The notes under the pieces were generated by a model, which did not search any database, was not told the DNA's origin, and saw nothing but the letters and a program-made list of their open reading frames with translations. This document shows positions 53,927 to 63,282 of a stretch of 64,000 nucleotides of DNA, in pieces (the stretch's first letter is position 1; each line of letters opens with the position of its first letter). Origin of the DNA: Candidatus Fokinia cryptica. GTDB lineage: Bacteria > Pseudomonadota > Alphaproteobacteria > Rickettsiales > Midichloriaceae. A program made the position numbers and the translations under genes. The DNA lies in NCBI RefSeq assembly GCF_034359305.1, contig NZ_CP110343.1, positions 393,823-457,822 on the forward strand. Direction: 5' to 3'.

Positions 53927-55429
53927 TCAAGTTATAATCTTGTTTTCTTTTATTGATACAGAATATTTAGCACCCATTCCATATGCAATAAATATCCATG
54001 CAGCACATACTATAGAAATAAATATATCGTTGCACAGTAATACTAAGAACATTCCTACTTTAGTAGCAACATTTGAACTAAAGTAATTGAATGCATTGGT
54101 GATAGCCTTTGCTCCTTTTATCGCAAATGCATCAAGAACAAATTTGGATTTTAATTGTATATCGCGTGAAGTGATGATATATAAGCTTTCTCTGATGGGG
54201 GTATTTAAGCTATAACTTAAAGCATGCAGTATAACATATGCATATATGATAAAGTGGGTATTAAATATATAAAATCCAAGTAGTATTGCTGTTACTAATG
54301 GCATTATTAGTAAAGCTTTTGCTGTTCCTAATGTCCTCATTACACCATTTGTGAGAAATACAGAAAGCAAGAATCCTACAAAATGCATATATAAAATTTG
54401 AATATAAGAGCTACCTGCTATCTGGCTAACAGAATTTATAGAGCCTGCACTTTTGAGTTTTGCACTCGAACTGACAAGTAGTATCACTCTTTGAAAGCTT
54501 ATAAATTCTGTTATTAACTCTAAGCAGAAAATTAGTCCAAATATTCCCAATACATATCTATTTTGCAAAATAAGTCTTAGTCCTAAAAAAATACCCGTCT
54601 TGGAAATTTTCTCTGAAAGTATAGATGCTCCAAGATAGCCTTCAAATACGCTTCTCTTAAAAAGCTTAGTTGCTAACGATAATGTGAGCAGTGCAACGAA
54701 AAGCATTGTAATTGCACACGTTATGACGAGTTTTATCTTTTGTATATCGGTTGTACATCCGAGTGCTGTATCAAAGAACCCTTTCATAATGCAGTGAGCT
54801 AGATATACCGATACAATCCCTCCAATTTTGGAACAAGATACTATGAATCCATATATTCTTTCTGAGCTTTTAGGGCTATTGATAGAATTCACAAAAGCCC
54901 AAAATGTACTCACCAGAAATACCATATATCCTTCGGAAAACATAAAAAATGTCCAAGATGCAGCTTTCTCTCCTAACGTAAGAAATGGCAACGATTCCGC
55001 ATTTATTTTATCGAATGGTACAACGAACAAAAGGAATAATCCAAGGAAGATCCACATACATATGTATAGCTTTAAAAGTGATATTCTCCTCACTCTATCA
55101 GCAAGATAAGCATCTATGAAAATCCACGGAAACAACAATCCCAATGTTATAAGCTTTGCGACAGGTACATTACTCACTCCTACTAATGCTGAAAATACGA
55201 TATTTTGTAATTCATGCACAACAGAGTAGGAGCCTATTAGCATCGCAAACAGAAAACCGCTTAAGAGTAGCTTCTTCACTTCCATTGCATCAAGAGAAAA
55301 GAATCGTGTAAAAATACTCTTAAAATCGAAATTATGCATAATAGTATATTGCTTTTTCGGAATAGCTACCAAAAACTTATTAAAATTCTTAATCGCAGAT
55401 GAAAATAGCTTTATTAAGAAGTTCTTCAT
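53927..55429 (-). CDS. tlc: NTT/Tlc-family nucleotide (ATP/ADP-type) carrier
   Basis: This 12-helix inner-membrane carrier belongs to the family that lets Rickettsiales and Chlamydiae import host ATP or other nucleotides. The 500 residues show the family's helix pattern, with an N-terminal extension of about 45 residues before KKLLLSGFLFAMLIGSYSVVHELQN. The central and C-terminal parts keep the family feel (SEGYMVFLVSTFWAFVNSINSPKSSERIYGFI, IITSRDIQLKSKFVLDAFAIKGAKA). In the first helix, canonical members have Arg-Asp-x-Lys-Asp; here the stretch reads HELQN, so the transport-critical lysine seems replaced by Gln. Substrate may therefore differ from ATP/ADP. It is single copy in this window. 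Confidence 0.85.
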   Translation of the reverse strand: MKNFLIKLFSSAIKNFNKFLVAIPKKQYTIMHNFDFKSIFTRFFSLDAMEVKKLLLSGFLFAMLIGSYSVVHELQNIVFSALVGVSNVPVAKLITLGLLFPWIFIDAYLADRVRRISLLKLYICMWIFLGLFLLFVVPFDKINAESLPFLTLGEKAASWTFFMFSEGYMVFLVSTFWAFVNSINSPKSSERIYGFIVSCSKIGGIVSVYLAHCIMKGFFDTALGCTTDIQKIKLVITCAITMLFVALLTLSLATKLFKRSVFEGYLGASILSEKISKTGIFLGLRLILQNRYVLGIFGLIFCLELITEFISFQRVILLVSSSAKLKSAGSINSVSQIAGSSYIQILYMHFVGFLLSVFLTNGVMRTLGTAKALLIMPLVTAILLGFYIFNTHFIIYAYVILHALSYSLNTPIRESLYIITSRDIQLKSKFVLDAFAIKGAKAITNAFNYFSSNVATKVGMFLVLLCNDIFISIVCAAWIFIAYGMGAKYSVSIKENKIIT

Positions 55430-55824
55430 ATGTTTTGAGTGGAATGTATCATAATTTTGTTATCAGTCAAGTATAATTGCTATATTAGTTGTAATGAAAT
55501 TTGGTGATGTATTTTATTCTTATGTTGTTACCTGAATGAGGTTAATGCTTTTTTGTGCGATATAAAAAATTCATATTAATTGTAAATAAAGAAAAATTGA
55601 GATTTTAGCTTTTATAAAAGTAAATTAAATTGCAATAAAAGATTATCAATTAAAGGAAAAAATATAACCTAAAATCATCTATATTACTGATGAAGACCAT
55701 ATCTATTCTACATAGTTACAAGTTACCAGATGTATGAGAAGTAAAGCTCTCAGTATGAAGTTTTTGGATTGTAGAAAGAGATTACTGAAGAATGTGAAAA
55801 GTGAATGATTGTATTGTTCTGTAT
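55430..55824. other. Intergenic region between ftsK and the nucleotide carrier
   Basis: No gene, repeat or strong stem-loop was found. Both flanking genes are on the minus strand, so this should contain the carrier promoter near 55430-55500. Confidence 0.4.
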
Positions 55825-58047
55825 TTAATTCTTTCCTATAACTTCTCTTTTTCCAGAATGATTTGGAGGAGTTACTATGCCTTCTTTTTCCATTCTTTCA
55901 ACTATGCTTGCTGCTTTATTATATCCTATTCTGAAAAATCTTTGAACATAACTGATACTTACACGATTTTCTCTAATTACCATTCGTACCGCTTCATGGT
56001 ATAATTTTTCATCTTCATTTTGAGTACTTTCATTAAAATTGCGAGAAAAAGTACTATAATTTTGAAAATAATTGTTTTGGCTGGTGATGTTTTCTATTTT
56101 TGTGTTGCTATTGATATCGTGAGTTTCCTCCTTTGTATAATAGCTTGGTCTCCCTATACTACGAAGAAAATCTGCAACTTTTTCTACATCTTTATCACTT
56201 ACAAATGGAGCATGAATGCGACTTGCTTTTTTTCCTGGTATTACATATAGCATATCTCCTTTTCCTAACAGTTGTTCGGCTCCGTTCTCTCCTATAATAG
56301 TTCTACTATCTATTTTAGAAGCTACTTGAAAACTTATTCTAGTTGGAAAATTAGCTTTTATAATTCCCGTTACTACATCTACAGAAGGTCTTTGAGTTGC
56401 CATTATTATGTGCATTCCTGATGCACGAGCCATTTGAGCTAAGCGTTGTATACACTCTTCCACATCCTTACCCGCAACTAGCATGAGATCTGCCATTTCA
56501 TCCACTATTATAACAATATATGGTATTTTTTCTTTTTTGAATGAAACTTTCTCAAAAATAGGATTTTTACTTTCTTCGTCAAATCCAACTTGCATATGCT
56601 TTACTATTTCATCTGAATCAGTGCAATCTATCATACTGTTGTATGCTGCTATATTCCTAACGCTCAAAATGGACATCATTCTATATCTTCTTTCCATTTC
56701 GTTCACTGCCCATCTTAATGCTTCTACTGCTGCTCTAGGATCTGTTACAACTGGCATAGCTAAATGAGGAATATCTCTGTACACGGAAAGTTCGAGCATT
56801 TTCGGATCTATCATAATAAATTTACATTCTTCTGGCGTATATTTATAAAGGATAGAAAGTATCATATTATTTACAGCTACTGATTTTCCAGAACCTGTAG
56901 TTCCCGCCATCAATAGATGTGGCATTGCCGCTAAATCTGCTACATGAGGAGAGCCTGAGATAGTTTGCCCAAGAATGAGAGGTATTTTAGCCTCTGTATG
57001 AGTATAGCTATAGTGTGCTAGTAGCGCTCTCAGTGATACAAGATCGCGTATTTTATTTGGTAGTTCTATACCTAATGCATTATTTTCCGATATTATAGAA
57101 ATTCTTGCAGATTCACATTTCATAGATCTAGCTATGTCTTCAGCTAATCCTATAACTCTTGAAGCCTTTGTTCCTGCAGATGGCTCAAATTCATACAACG
57201 TGACGAGAGGCCCTTTTGCTTTAGATACTATTTTCCCATGAATACCGAAATCTTGTAAAACATTCATTAAATCATCTGATCGATCTTCGTCATCTGAGTT
57301 TCTATATGAATTATCTTCCAAAATGGCAAGGGGTGGTATCTTATTAAAATTTATTTTATCCTTTTGCTTTTGAGAAAATTCAATTTTCATATTGCTAAAT
57401 GCAACTTTTTTAGATTGTTCATTTTTTTTAGGTGAAAAATCTTCTTTCTCTTTTACGCATAAAGATAACAGGTACTTCAGTATTGTTAAAAATCTTATTC
57501 GTATAGAAAAAGCTATGAATAAGATGATTGTACTAAGTAGGAAAGAAGCTAATCCTACTACATGGAACTGGAATGTACTCCCTAAAAGATGTAATAGATA
57601 AAATCCAAGATATCCCCCATTGTAATATCTTGCGTTCATCTTATATTCGACGGCAGAGCTTTCAATTGCAGGAAATAGAGCTACTTTTTCAAAAGCATAT
57701 GTTATAAAAATGCATATAAATGGTATTAAAATGAATAATGCGGAGAAGTTATAATCTTTAACTGTAGCATTATTATCAGATAACTTTCTTATGCAATGAG
57801 CGAAGAAAAATAGAGGTATAACAAACGAAGATACACCAAATACTTGAAAGAAGAATTCAAACACTGAAGTGATTGCGAGGTTTACATAAGTGACAGTTAT
57901 GTGTTCTTGCTGGTTGTTTGACGATATATAAAAAAAAGACTCATGCTCATGTATCCAGAAATCGATCCCAAATACTGTGATGCATACAGTTAAAATTAAA
58001 AATCCGTATACTGTGAGCTTGTTCGTAAAGTTCATGATGGTATTCAC
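55825..58047 (-). CDS. ftsK: DNA translocase FtsK
   Basis: FtsK pumps chromosome DNA through the division septum. The N-terminal region has four membrane helices (within the first 200 residues). After a short linker comes the motor: AGTTGSGKSVAVNNMILSIL (Walker A), YIVIIVDEMADLMLVAGKDVEECIQRLAQMARASGMH (Walker B and sensor), and the C-terminal winged-helix gamma domain (EAVRMVIRENRVSISYVQRFFRIGYNKAASIVERMEKEGIV). At 740 residues the linker is short, as in SpoIIIE-type or reduced genomes. The start at 58047 faces ppa divergently, with 91 bases between. Confidence 0.96.
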   Translation of the reverse strand: MNTIMNFTNKLTVYGFLILTVCITVFGIDFWIHEHESFFYISSNNQQEHITVTYVNLAITSVFEFFFQVFGVSSFVIPLFFFAHCIRKLSDNNATVKDYNFSALFILIPFICIFITYAFEKVALFPAIESSAVEYKMNARYYNGGYLGFYLLHLLGSTFQFHVVGLASFLLSTIILFIAFSIRIRFLTILKYLLSLCVKEKEDFSPKKNEQSKKVAFSNMKIEFSQKQKDKINFNKIPPLAILEDNSYRNSDDEDRSDDLMNVLQDFGIHGKIVSKAKGPLVTLYEFEPSAGTKASRVIGLAEDIARSMKCESARISIISENNALGIELPNKIRDLVSLRALLAHYSYTHTEAKIPLILGQTISGSPHVADLAAMPHLLMAGTTGSGKSVAVNNMILSILYKYTPEECKFIMIDPKMLELSVYRDIPHLAMPVVTDPRAAVEALRWAVNEMERRYRMMSILSVRNIAAYNSMIDCTDSDEIVKHMQVGFDEESKNPIFEKVSFKKEKIPYIVIIVDEMADLMLVAGKDVEECIQRLAQMARASGMHIIMATQRPSVDVVTGIIKANFPTRISFQVASKIDSRTIIGENGAEQLLGKGDMLYVIPGKKASRIHAPFVSDKDVEKVADFLRSIGRPSYYTKEETHDINSNTKIENITSQNNYFQNYSTFSRNFNESTQNEDEKLYHEAVRMVIRENRVSISYVQRFFRIGYNKAASIVERMEKEGIVTPPNHSGKREVIGKN

Positions 58048-58138
58048 TTTCTTGAATTCAGCTATTGCATGTAGTGTTTACTTGATTAAATTGTAAGTAG
58101 CAACAGTGTAATAATAACACAGTAAATTAAAAAGTCTT

Positions 58139-58654
58139 ATGAGTAGTGTAAAAGCGTTCGATATCATGATTGAAATCGAACAGGGAAGTAACCTTAAGTG
58201 CGAATTTGATCCTAATTTTAGGTGTTTAAGGTTAGATAGAATACTGCCTACCAGCATGATATTTCCAGTATCTTATGGCTTTTTTGTAGGGGTAAAGGGA
58301 GAGGACGGTGATCCATTAGATGCTTTACTGATATCTTCTTCTAATGTTTTTAGTGGTGTAATTGTTAGTGCAAGAGTAATAGGAGTAATGCGTATGGAAG
58401 ATGAAAAGGGAAGTGATGATAAGATATTACTGGTACCTTTAAAAAGTTCTGATAAAATGATGGCTCACATTGATTCTTATCTATCTCTTAATGCTGACTT
58501 GCTAAAACAGATAGAACACTTCTTTGCACACTACAAAGATATGGAAAAAGAGGACGGAAAGTGGGTTAAAATTCTAGGATGGGGTAGTTCTGATGAGGCG
58601 CATCATATTATCGAAAGTTGTTTACGAAAGTATGGTGTACAAAAATTTGTATAA
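58139..58654 (+). CDS. ppa: Inorganic pyrophosphatase
   Basis: Ppa hydrolyses pyrophosphate released in biosynthesis. The family I soluble type is clear: the signature DGDPLDALLISS (D-x-D-P-x-D) near residue 58, FDPNFRCLRLDRILPTSMIFPVSYGF, and the C-terminal IEHFFAHYKDMEKEDGKWVKILGWG. At 171 residues it is complete. It is separated from prfB by 16 bases on the same strand and so likely shares its transcript. Confidence 0.96.
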   Translation: MSSVKAFDIMIEIEQGSNLKCEFDPNFRCLRLDRILPTSMIFPVSYGFFVGVKGEDGDPLDALLISSSNVFSGVIVSARVIGVMRMEDEKGSDDKILLVPLKSSDKMMAHIDSYLSLNADLLKQIEHFFAHYKDMEKEDGKWVKILGWGSSDEAHHIIESCLRKYGVQKFV

Positions 58655-58670
58655 TTTTAGATGATTTGTA

Positions 58671-59781
58671 ATGTCTTTAGAAGTTGTAAGTGCAAAAAGA
58701 TTGCAGGAATTAATAGCAGAGTCGATAGGTGTGATACAGAGGTTTCTTTGAAGTAAATAATGTTATAAAGGAGTTGGAACAACTCGATAATAAAATACAA
58801 TCTCAAGATTTATGGAGTGATGCTAAAGTAGCTTCTTCGTTATTGAAAAGGCGGAGTGTTCTCAGCGAGTATGTGAATAATTATAAAAGCATAGTAGACG
58901 AGTTTCAGGTACTAGTTGAGCTTGCTAATGAATCTGGTGAAGATGAAGTGGATACAAAAATTTATGAAGAACTGCATAGGATACAAAAATTTGCTCGTGA
59001 TATAGAAATTGCTACTTTATTTAGAGAGGAGCAGGACTACGGTAGCTGCATACTAGAGCTGCATTCTGGAGCAGGTGGTACAGAAAGTGATGATTGGGCG
59101 GAAATGTTATTAAGGATGTATTCAAGATGGGCAGAAAATAAACATTATTCTATTACAGTCTCTTACATGTTGCATGGAGAGGAAGCTGGAATAAAGTCTG
59201 CAACATTGAAAATAGAAGGTAAGATGGTTTATGGTTTGCTTAAGACGGAGAGTGGTATTCATAGATTAGTAAGAATTTCCCCTTTTAATAAGGAGAGAAA
59301 AAGACATACTAGTTTTGCTAGTGTTAGCGTAGTGCCTTTAGTTGACGATGATTTTAGCATAGATATCAATGAATCTGACTTGCGGATCGATACTTATAGA
59401 TCATCCGGAGCAGGGGGGCAACATGTCAATACAACAGATAGTGCTGTTAGAGTAGTGCATATTCCAAGTGGAATTACGGTGCAATGTCAAAATAATAGAT
59501 CTCAGCATAAAAATAAGGAAGAGTGTATGCGAATGTTAAGATCTAAATTATATGCATTAGAACTCAAACGTAGAAATGAAGCAAAGAGTAATATGGAAGG
59601 AGAAAAGTTGCAGATAGGTTGGGGTTCACAAATACGTTCTTATGTTCTACATCCATATCAGATGGTTAAGGATTTGAGAACTAACTATAGTGAAGGGAAT
59701 GCACAGAAAGTGCTTGATGGTGATATAGATGATTTCATAAAGCACACTTTACGCTACACACTTTCTAATGAAGAAGGATGA
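58671..59781 (+). CDS. prfB: Peptide chain release factor 2, with programmed +1 frameshift
   Basis: RF2 ends translation at UAA and UGA. The coding sequence is join(58671..58748, 58750..59781): 26 codons in the first frame end at CTT followed by TGA at 58749-58751, and reading continues +1 as CTT then GAA GTA AAT. An AGAGG lies three bases before the slippery CTT, as at the classic site. The whole protein is 369 residues, the usual length. The main part has the SPF tripeptide (RISPFNKERKRH) and the GGQ loop (SSGAGGQHVNTTDS). The frameshift autoregulates RF2 in other bacteria: low RF2 favours shifting. It follows ppa by 16 bases. Confidence 0.95.
58740..58752 (+). promoter_or_regulatory. RF2 programmed frameshift site
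   Basis: The run AGAGG (58738-58742), TTT, CTT, TGA (58749-58751) is the RF2 recoding signal: an internal Shine-Dalgarno-like sequence, slippery CTT and the poorly decoded UGA followed by A. Confidence 0.9.
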
Positions 59782-59865
59782 AGGAAATGGAACGCGATAA
59801 TAGTCAATTATAAAGTAATAGGATGGGAATGCTAATATTTTACTAAAAAAGAGAAGGCGTTCGTA

Positions 59866-60426
59866 TCATTTGATTTTCTTACCGTTTATTTCAGCTATCG
59901 ACTCTCTCATTTCATCTGCGTCGTTGATGATTGTATAATGTCTAGAGGAAAGACCAGAATCATCTAGCTCGCACAGTCCTATACTTTCTCCTTGCATGAC
60001 TATACCTTTCCAAAAATTCTCATAATTCAGTAAAAAAAGCGGTTTTGAGTGCAAGCCTAGCTTTTTAGCTACTACAATCTCAAAAAACTCGTCCAAAGTA
60101 CCGTATCCTCCCGGAAGAGTAAGAAATGCGTCTGATTTTTCTATCATTAAGTGTTTTCTCGAAAAGAGACAAGGAGTCAAAATCGATTCTGAGACGCCAG
60201 TATGTCTTTCGGATTCTATAAGAGATATTTCTGGAAAAATCCCTATTACTCTACCACCAAGGCTAAGAGCTGTATCTGCAAGAATTCCCATGAGCCCTTT
60301 GTTACCACCACCATAAATTATAGTGATATCAAGCTCGCAAAGGTGTTTGGCAACTTGAATTGCCAAATTCGTAAAATTTTGTGTTCCATTCTTTGCTCCA
60401 CAAAAAACTCCTATACTTTTTATCAT
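59866..60426 (-). CDS. LOG-family nucleoside 5'-monophosphate phosphoribohydrolase
   Basis: Lonely-Guy type enzymes split nucleoside monophosphates (including cytokinin ribotides) into base and ribose 5-phosphate. The two diagnostic motifs are there: SRKHLMIEKSDAFLTLPGGYGTLDEF (the Arg-Lys and the PGGxGTxxE signature within residues about 82-112) and YGGGNKGLMG near 40. The ATG at 60426 gives 186 residues starting MIKSIGVFCGAKNG, as the family does. A longer frame upstream to 60582 overlaps the next gene and has no family match. Real substrate unknown; many bacterial copies have no hormone role. Confidence 0.88.
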   Translation of the reverse strand: MIKSIGVFCGAKNGTQNFTNLAIQVAKHLCELDITIIYGGGNKGLMGILADTALSLGGRVIGIFPEISLIESERHTGVSESILTPCLFSRKHLMIEKSDAFLTLPGGYGTLDEFFEIVVAKKLGLHSKPLFLLNYENFWKGIVMQGESIGLCELDDSGLSSRHYTIINDADEMRESIAEINGKKIK

Positions 60427-60535
60427 GCTTATATGAATTGAAAGATACTTTTGTGAATTGTATTCTGTGCAACAGAAAAGTGCAACAAAATGTATGGTAG
60501 CGGTGGTAATATAGTTGCGAAATATTAAATAAATA

Positions 60536-61216
60536 TTATAAAAATCCCATTGTCTTAAGTTCCTGAAGCAACTCGCTTTCATTGTACATTATAGGGACAT
60601 TCATTTCCTTTATCTTTTCTAAATATTCACTTCTTTTAGCATGACATCCTCCAACAAATGCTAATACTGGTATTTTAGCAGCAAGAGCTGCACTGATACC
60701 TGGAACACTATCTTCTATGACGACGCAGTATTGTGGTGCTGTATTACATTGCTCCACAGCATGCAAAAACAAATCTGGAAAAGGCTTAGGTCTGCCAACA
60801 TCATTTGCTGTAAAGATTTTATTTTTATCAAAAAATTCACTCTGCTCTGTCTTTTTTAATATTTTCTCAATTATATTTGAATTATTATTAGAGGCAATGC
60901 ATTTTTTAGTATTTTTCTGATGCAGTGCTTTTATTACATTTAATATCAGTGGTTGCGCTTCTTCAGTTACTGCTTTATTCATTTCATTTAGCCATTCTTT
61001 TGTAAAATGTTCTGGTAATGATAATCCATGCTCCTCTAATAAAACTATTACGCTTTGAAAATGTTGTCCGAAAAGGCTACCTAATATCTGCCTTGCTTGG
61101 GCATTTTTTATATCATCAAAAGGAAGGTTTTCAAGTTTTTGTTGATTGATTTTGGCTACTACTATCTCGCTATTAACTATCACTCCGTCAAAATCAAATA
61201 TTACTACTTTATTCAT
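60536..61216 (-). CDS. HAD-superfamily hydrolase (phosphatase/mutase-like)
   Basis: This is a sugar-phosphatase-type HAD hydrolase. Motif I is VVIFDFDGVIVNSE with the nucleophile Asp at position 8 and the acid Asp at 10. Motif II is CIASNNNS, motif III the Lys in GRPKPFPDLFL, and motif IV VVIEDSVPGISAA. The helical cap of about 70 residues after motif I resembles beta-phosphoglucomutase and phosphoglycolate phosphatase. At 226 residues it is complete. The substrate cannot be assigned. It ends 109 bases before the LOG gene on the same strand. Confidence 0.88.
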   Translation of the reverse strand: MNKVVIFDFDGVIVNSEIVVAKINQQKLENLPFDDIKNAQARQILGSLFGQHFQSVIVLLEEHGLSLPEHFTKEWLNEMNKAVTEEAQPLILNVIKALHQKNTKKCIASNNNSNIIEKILKKTEQSEFFDKNKIFTANDVGRPKPFPDLFLHAVEQCNTAPQYCVVIEDSVPGISAALAAKIPVLAFVGGCHAKRSEYLEKIKEMNVPIMYNESELLQELKTMGFL

Positions 61217-61375
61217 TTTATCTTTATAATTTGTAATAACCTTTAATTGTCTTTTGCTATTTTCATAATGTCAAGATATAAATTAATACTAATTTGATAT
61301 CTGAGAGATAACTAAATTGAGTATATGATTTTTACATTGCATATGTTATACTCCACTAAAATTAATTCTTAAACC

Positions 61376-61933
61376 GTGAATCCGGTATACGTTTTCGATT
61401 GCATAGCAGTATTCGTTATAGTAGTTTCTGTATTTGCTGGGTGGAGTCGTGGCTTTATAGCTTCTGCCTTAAGTTTTGCAGGATGGTTTTTATCAATATT
61501 TTTAACTTATATAGGTTATCCATTTATTGAGCCATTTTTAAGAGAAAGGTTTCATTCTGATGTAGTAGTGTTTGCGATAGGTTATGTTGGGACGCTTTTT
61601 GGGTTATTGGTAGTTATAGGGCTGTTTAATTTATTCGTGGTTAGTGCCTTAAAGCCTATTGTAGGAAATATACTTGACAAGTCATTAGGATTAGTATTTG
61701 GAATTGGGCGAGGGATAGCTATATGTATGGTTGGATTAATTATGGTGTACGCTGTATATGCTGCCTATTCGAAGAAAGAATATCATATAGCTAAAGGGGA
61801 GATGTCAGAATTTCTTAATATAAGTAATGTCTTTTTTATAGTAGATAAATCACATGATATAGTGTTTTTCATGATGCCGAATCAGATGGCTGACGATATA
61901 TTAAAAATTGGAGTTCAAAAAGATGATATATAA
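61376..61933 (+). CDS. cvpA: CvpA-family inner-membrane protein
   Basis: CvpA-like proteins are small four-helix membrane proteins needed for colicin V export in E. coli; their general role is unclear. Four hydrophobic segments are visible. DCIAVFVIVVSVFAGWSRGFIASALSFAGWFLS is the typical start (the run covers about residues 9-42), and later the LDKSLGLVFGIGRGIAICMV region matches family members with its Gly-Arg-Gly. The start codon is a GTG, with an in-frame stop two codons upstream. The last 11 bases overlap smpB. Confidence 0.83.
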   Translation: MNPVYVFDCIAVFVIVVSVFAGWSRGFIASALSFAGWFLSIFLTYIGYPFIEPFLRERFHSDVVVFAIGYVGTLFGLLVVIGLFNLFVVSALKPIVGNILDKSLGLVFGIGRGIAICMVGLIMVYAVYAAYSKKEYHIAKGEMSEFLNISNVFFIVDKSHDIVFFMMPNQMADDILKIGVQKDDI

Positions 61934-62372
61934 GTTCAACATATCTAGAAATAGAAAAGCGTATCACGATTATGTTGTAGATGGAACTTATGAAGCTGGT
62001 ATAGTGTTACGCGGCAGTGAGGTAAAATCATTGCGTAAAAATAAGACTTCACTGAGTGAGTCATATGGTGGACTGATAAAAGGAGAATTGTTCTTGTTGA
62101 ATCTATATATACCTCAGTATGAGTGTTCAACCGCTTTCTTAGTAGATTCCAGACGACCAAAAAAACTATTACTGCATAAGAGAGAAATTAATCGCATTAT
62201 AGGTAAAATGAAAAAAAATCACATTACCGTTATACCGTTAGAAATGTATTTAGACAAGAAAAGCTTAGTAAAGGTCACGATAGGGATATGTAAGGGAAAA
62301 ACGAATTACGATAAAAGAGAATCTATAAAAAAACGAGATATCGAGAGGGAGATGAGGAGAAATCCAGAATAG
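61923..62372 (+). CDS. smpB: SsrA-binding protein SmpB
   Basis: SmpB brings tmRNA to stalled ribosomes. The core is clear: FNISRNRKAYHDYVVDGTYEAGIVLRGSEVKSLR (about residues 5-38), ESYGGLIKGELFLLNLYIPQYE, LLLHKREINRIIGK and KVTIGICKGKTNYDKRESIKKRD. I chose the ATG at 61923 (MIYKFNIS), which overlaps cvpA by 11 bases; a TTG five codons upstream is also in frame. At 149 residues it is normal. The tmRNA gene itself was not found in the window. Confidence 0.95.
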   Translation: MIYKFNISRNRKAYHDYVVDGTYEAGIVLRGSEVKSLRKNKTSLSESYGGLIKGELFLLNLYIPQYECSTAFLVDSRRPKKLLLHKREINRIIGKMKKNHITVIPLEMYLDKKSLVKVTIGICKGKTNYDKRESIKKRDIEREMRRNPE

Positions 62373-62520
62373 AACTAAGTAATAATGTTTATTAATAAAT
62401 TTGCTAATAATTTTTTATTATACTTTATTTAAAAGTCATTTCTTTACAAAAATATTATAGTGTCTTATATTTCGTTTTTTTACCAAAGATAATAAATTTT
62501 ATATTTATAATATTATTTTA

Positions 62521-63282
62521 TTAATAAAATATTTCTTTAAGATATAACCCATGAGATGGTGCCATTACGTGGCATTCTTTTCTCGATTTATCTTCTAAAA
62601 TGGTGGCTAATTTTTTTATATCCCATTTTCCACTTCCTATACAAAATAATCCTCCTACTAGTAGCCTTACCTGATTGTGTAGAAAAGATTTTGCTCCAAA
62701 TTCTATATTAATGATTTTACCTAGAGGGAATTTGGGTTCAGAAATATTGATGTAATCAATAGTCTTTACTGGTGACTTTGCCTGACATTTTGGAGAGCGG
62801 AATGCTGTAAAATCATGTGTACCTATAAATATGGTAGTAGCCTCTTTCATTGCTGGTATATTTAATTCTAGATTGAAAATATGCCATACCTTATCATGAA
62901 ATAGAGTAGTAGGAGCATTGCGATTTAGTATATTATATGAGTATATGCGTTGTTTGGCAGAGAATCTTGCATCAAAAGTACGTTCGACGTTTTCTATATC
63001 AAGTATAACTATGCCGGTATCTTTCAGAAAATGATTGAAAGTTGTACAAATTTTCTTGGATTCTAAGAGTATATCAGTATCAAAATGTGCTACTTGATTA
63101 AGAGCGTGTACTCCACTATCGGTACGTCCAGCGACAAATAGTGATATATTTTTATGAAGAATAGTAGAGAAAATTTCTTCTAATTTCTGTTGTACGCTGA
63201 TGCCATGATGAAATGGCTGTTTTTGCCATCCTATGAATCTGGAACCGTCATATTCCAACCTTACCTTATATCTATATAGCAT
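62521..63282 (-). CDS. truA: tRNA pseudouridine(38-40) synthase TruA
   Basis: TruA modifies uridines 38-40 in the anticodon arm. The fold starts RYKVRLEYDGSRFIGWQKQP, and the catalytic Asp lies in AGRTDSGVHALNQVAHFDT near residue 52. The later motifs FMAHNQVR-type HNQVRLLVGGL and the final strand VMAPSHGLYLKEIFY complete the family pattern. At 253 residues it is full length. It is convergent with smpB, with about 148 AT-rich bases between. Confidence 0.95.
   Translation of the reverse strand: MLYRYKVRLEYDGSRFIGWQKQPFHHGISVQQKLEEIFSTILHKNISLFVAGRTDSGVHALNQVAHFDTDILLESKKICTTFNHFLKDTGIVILDIENVERTFDARFSAKQRIYSYNILNRNAPTTLFHDKVWHIFNLELNIPAMKEATTIFIGTHDFTAFRSPKCQAKSPVKTIDYINISEPKFPLGKIINIEFGAKSFLHNQVRLLVGGLFCIGSGKWDIKKLATILEDKSRKECHVMAPSHGLYLKEIFY

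Noticed and set aside
62373-62520. tmRNA or other structured RNA next to smpB
   Set aside because: No tmRNA-like end sequences or tag reading frame; the spacer is plain AT-rich DNA.
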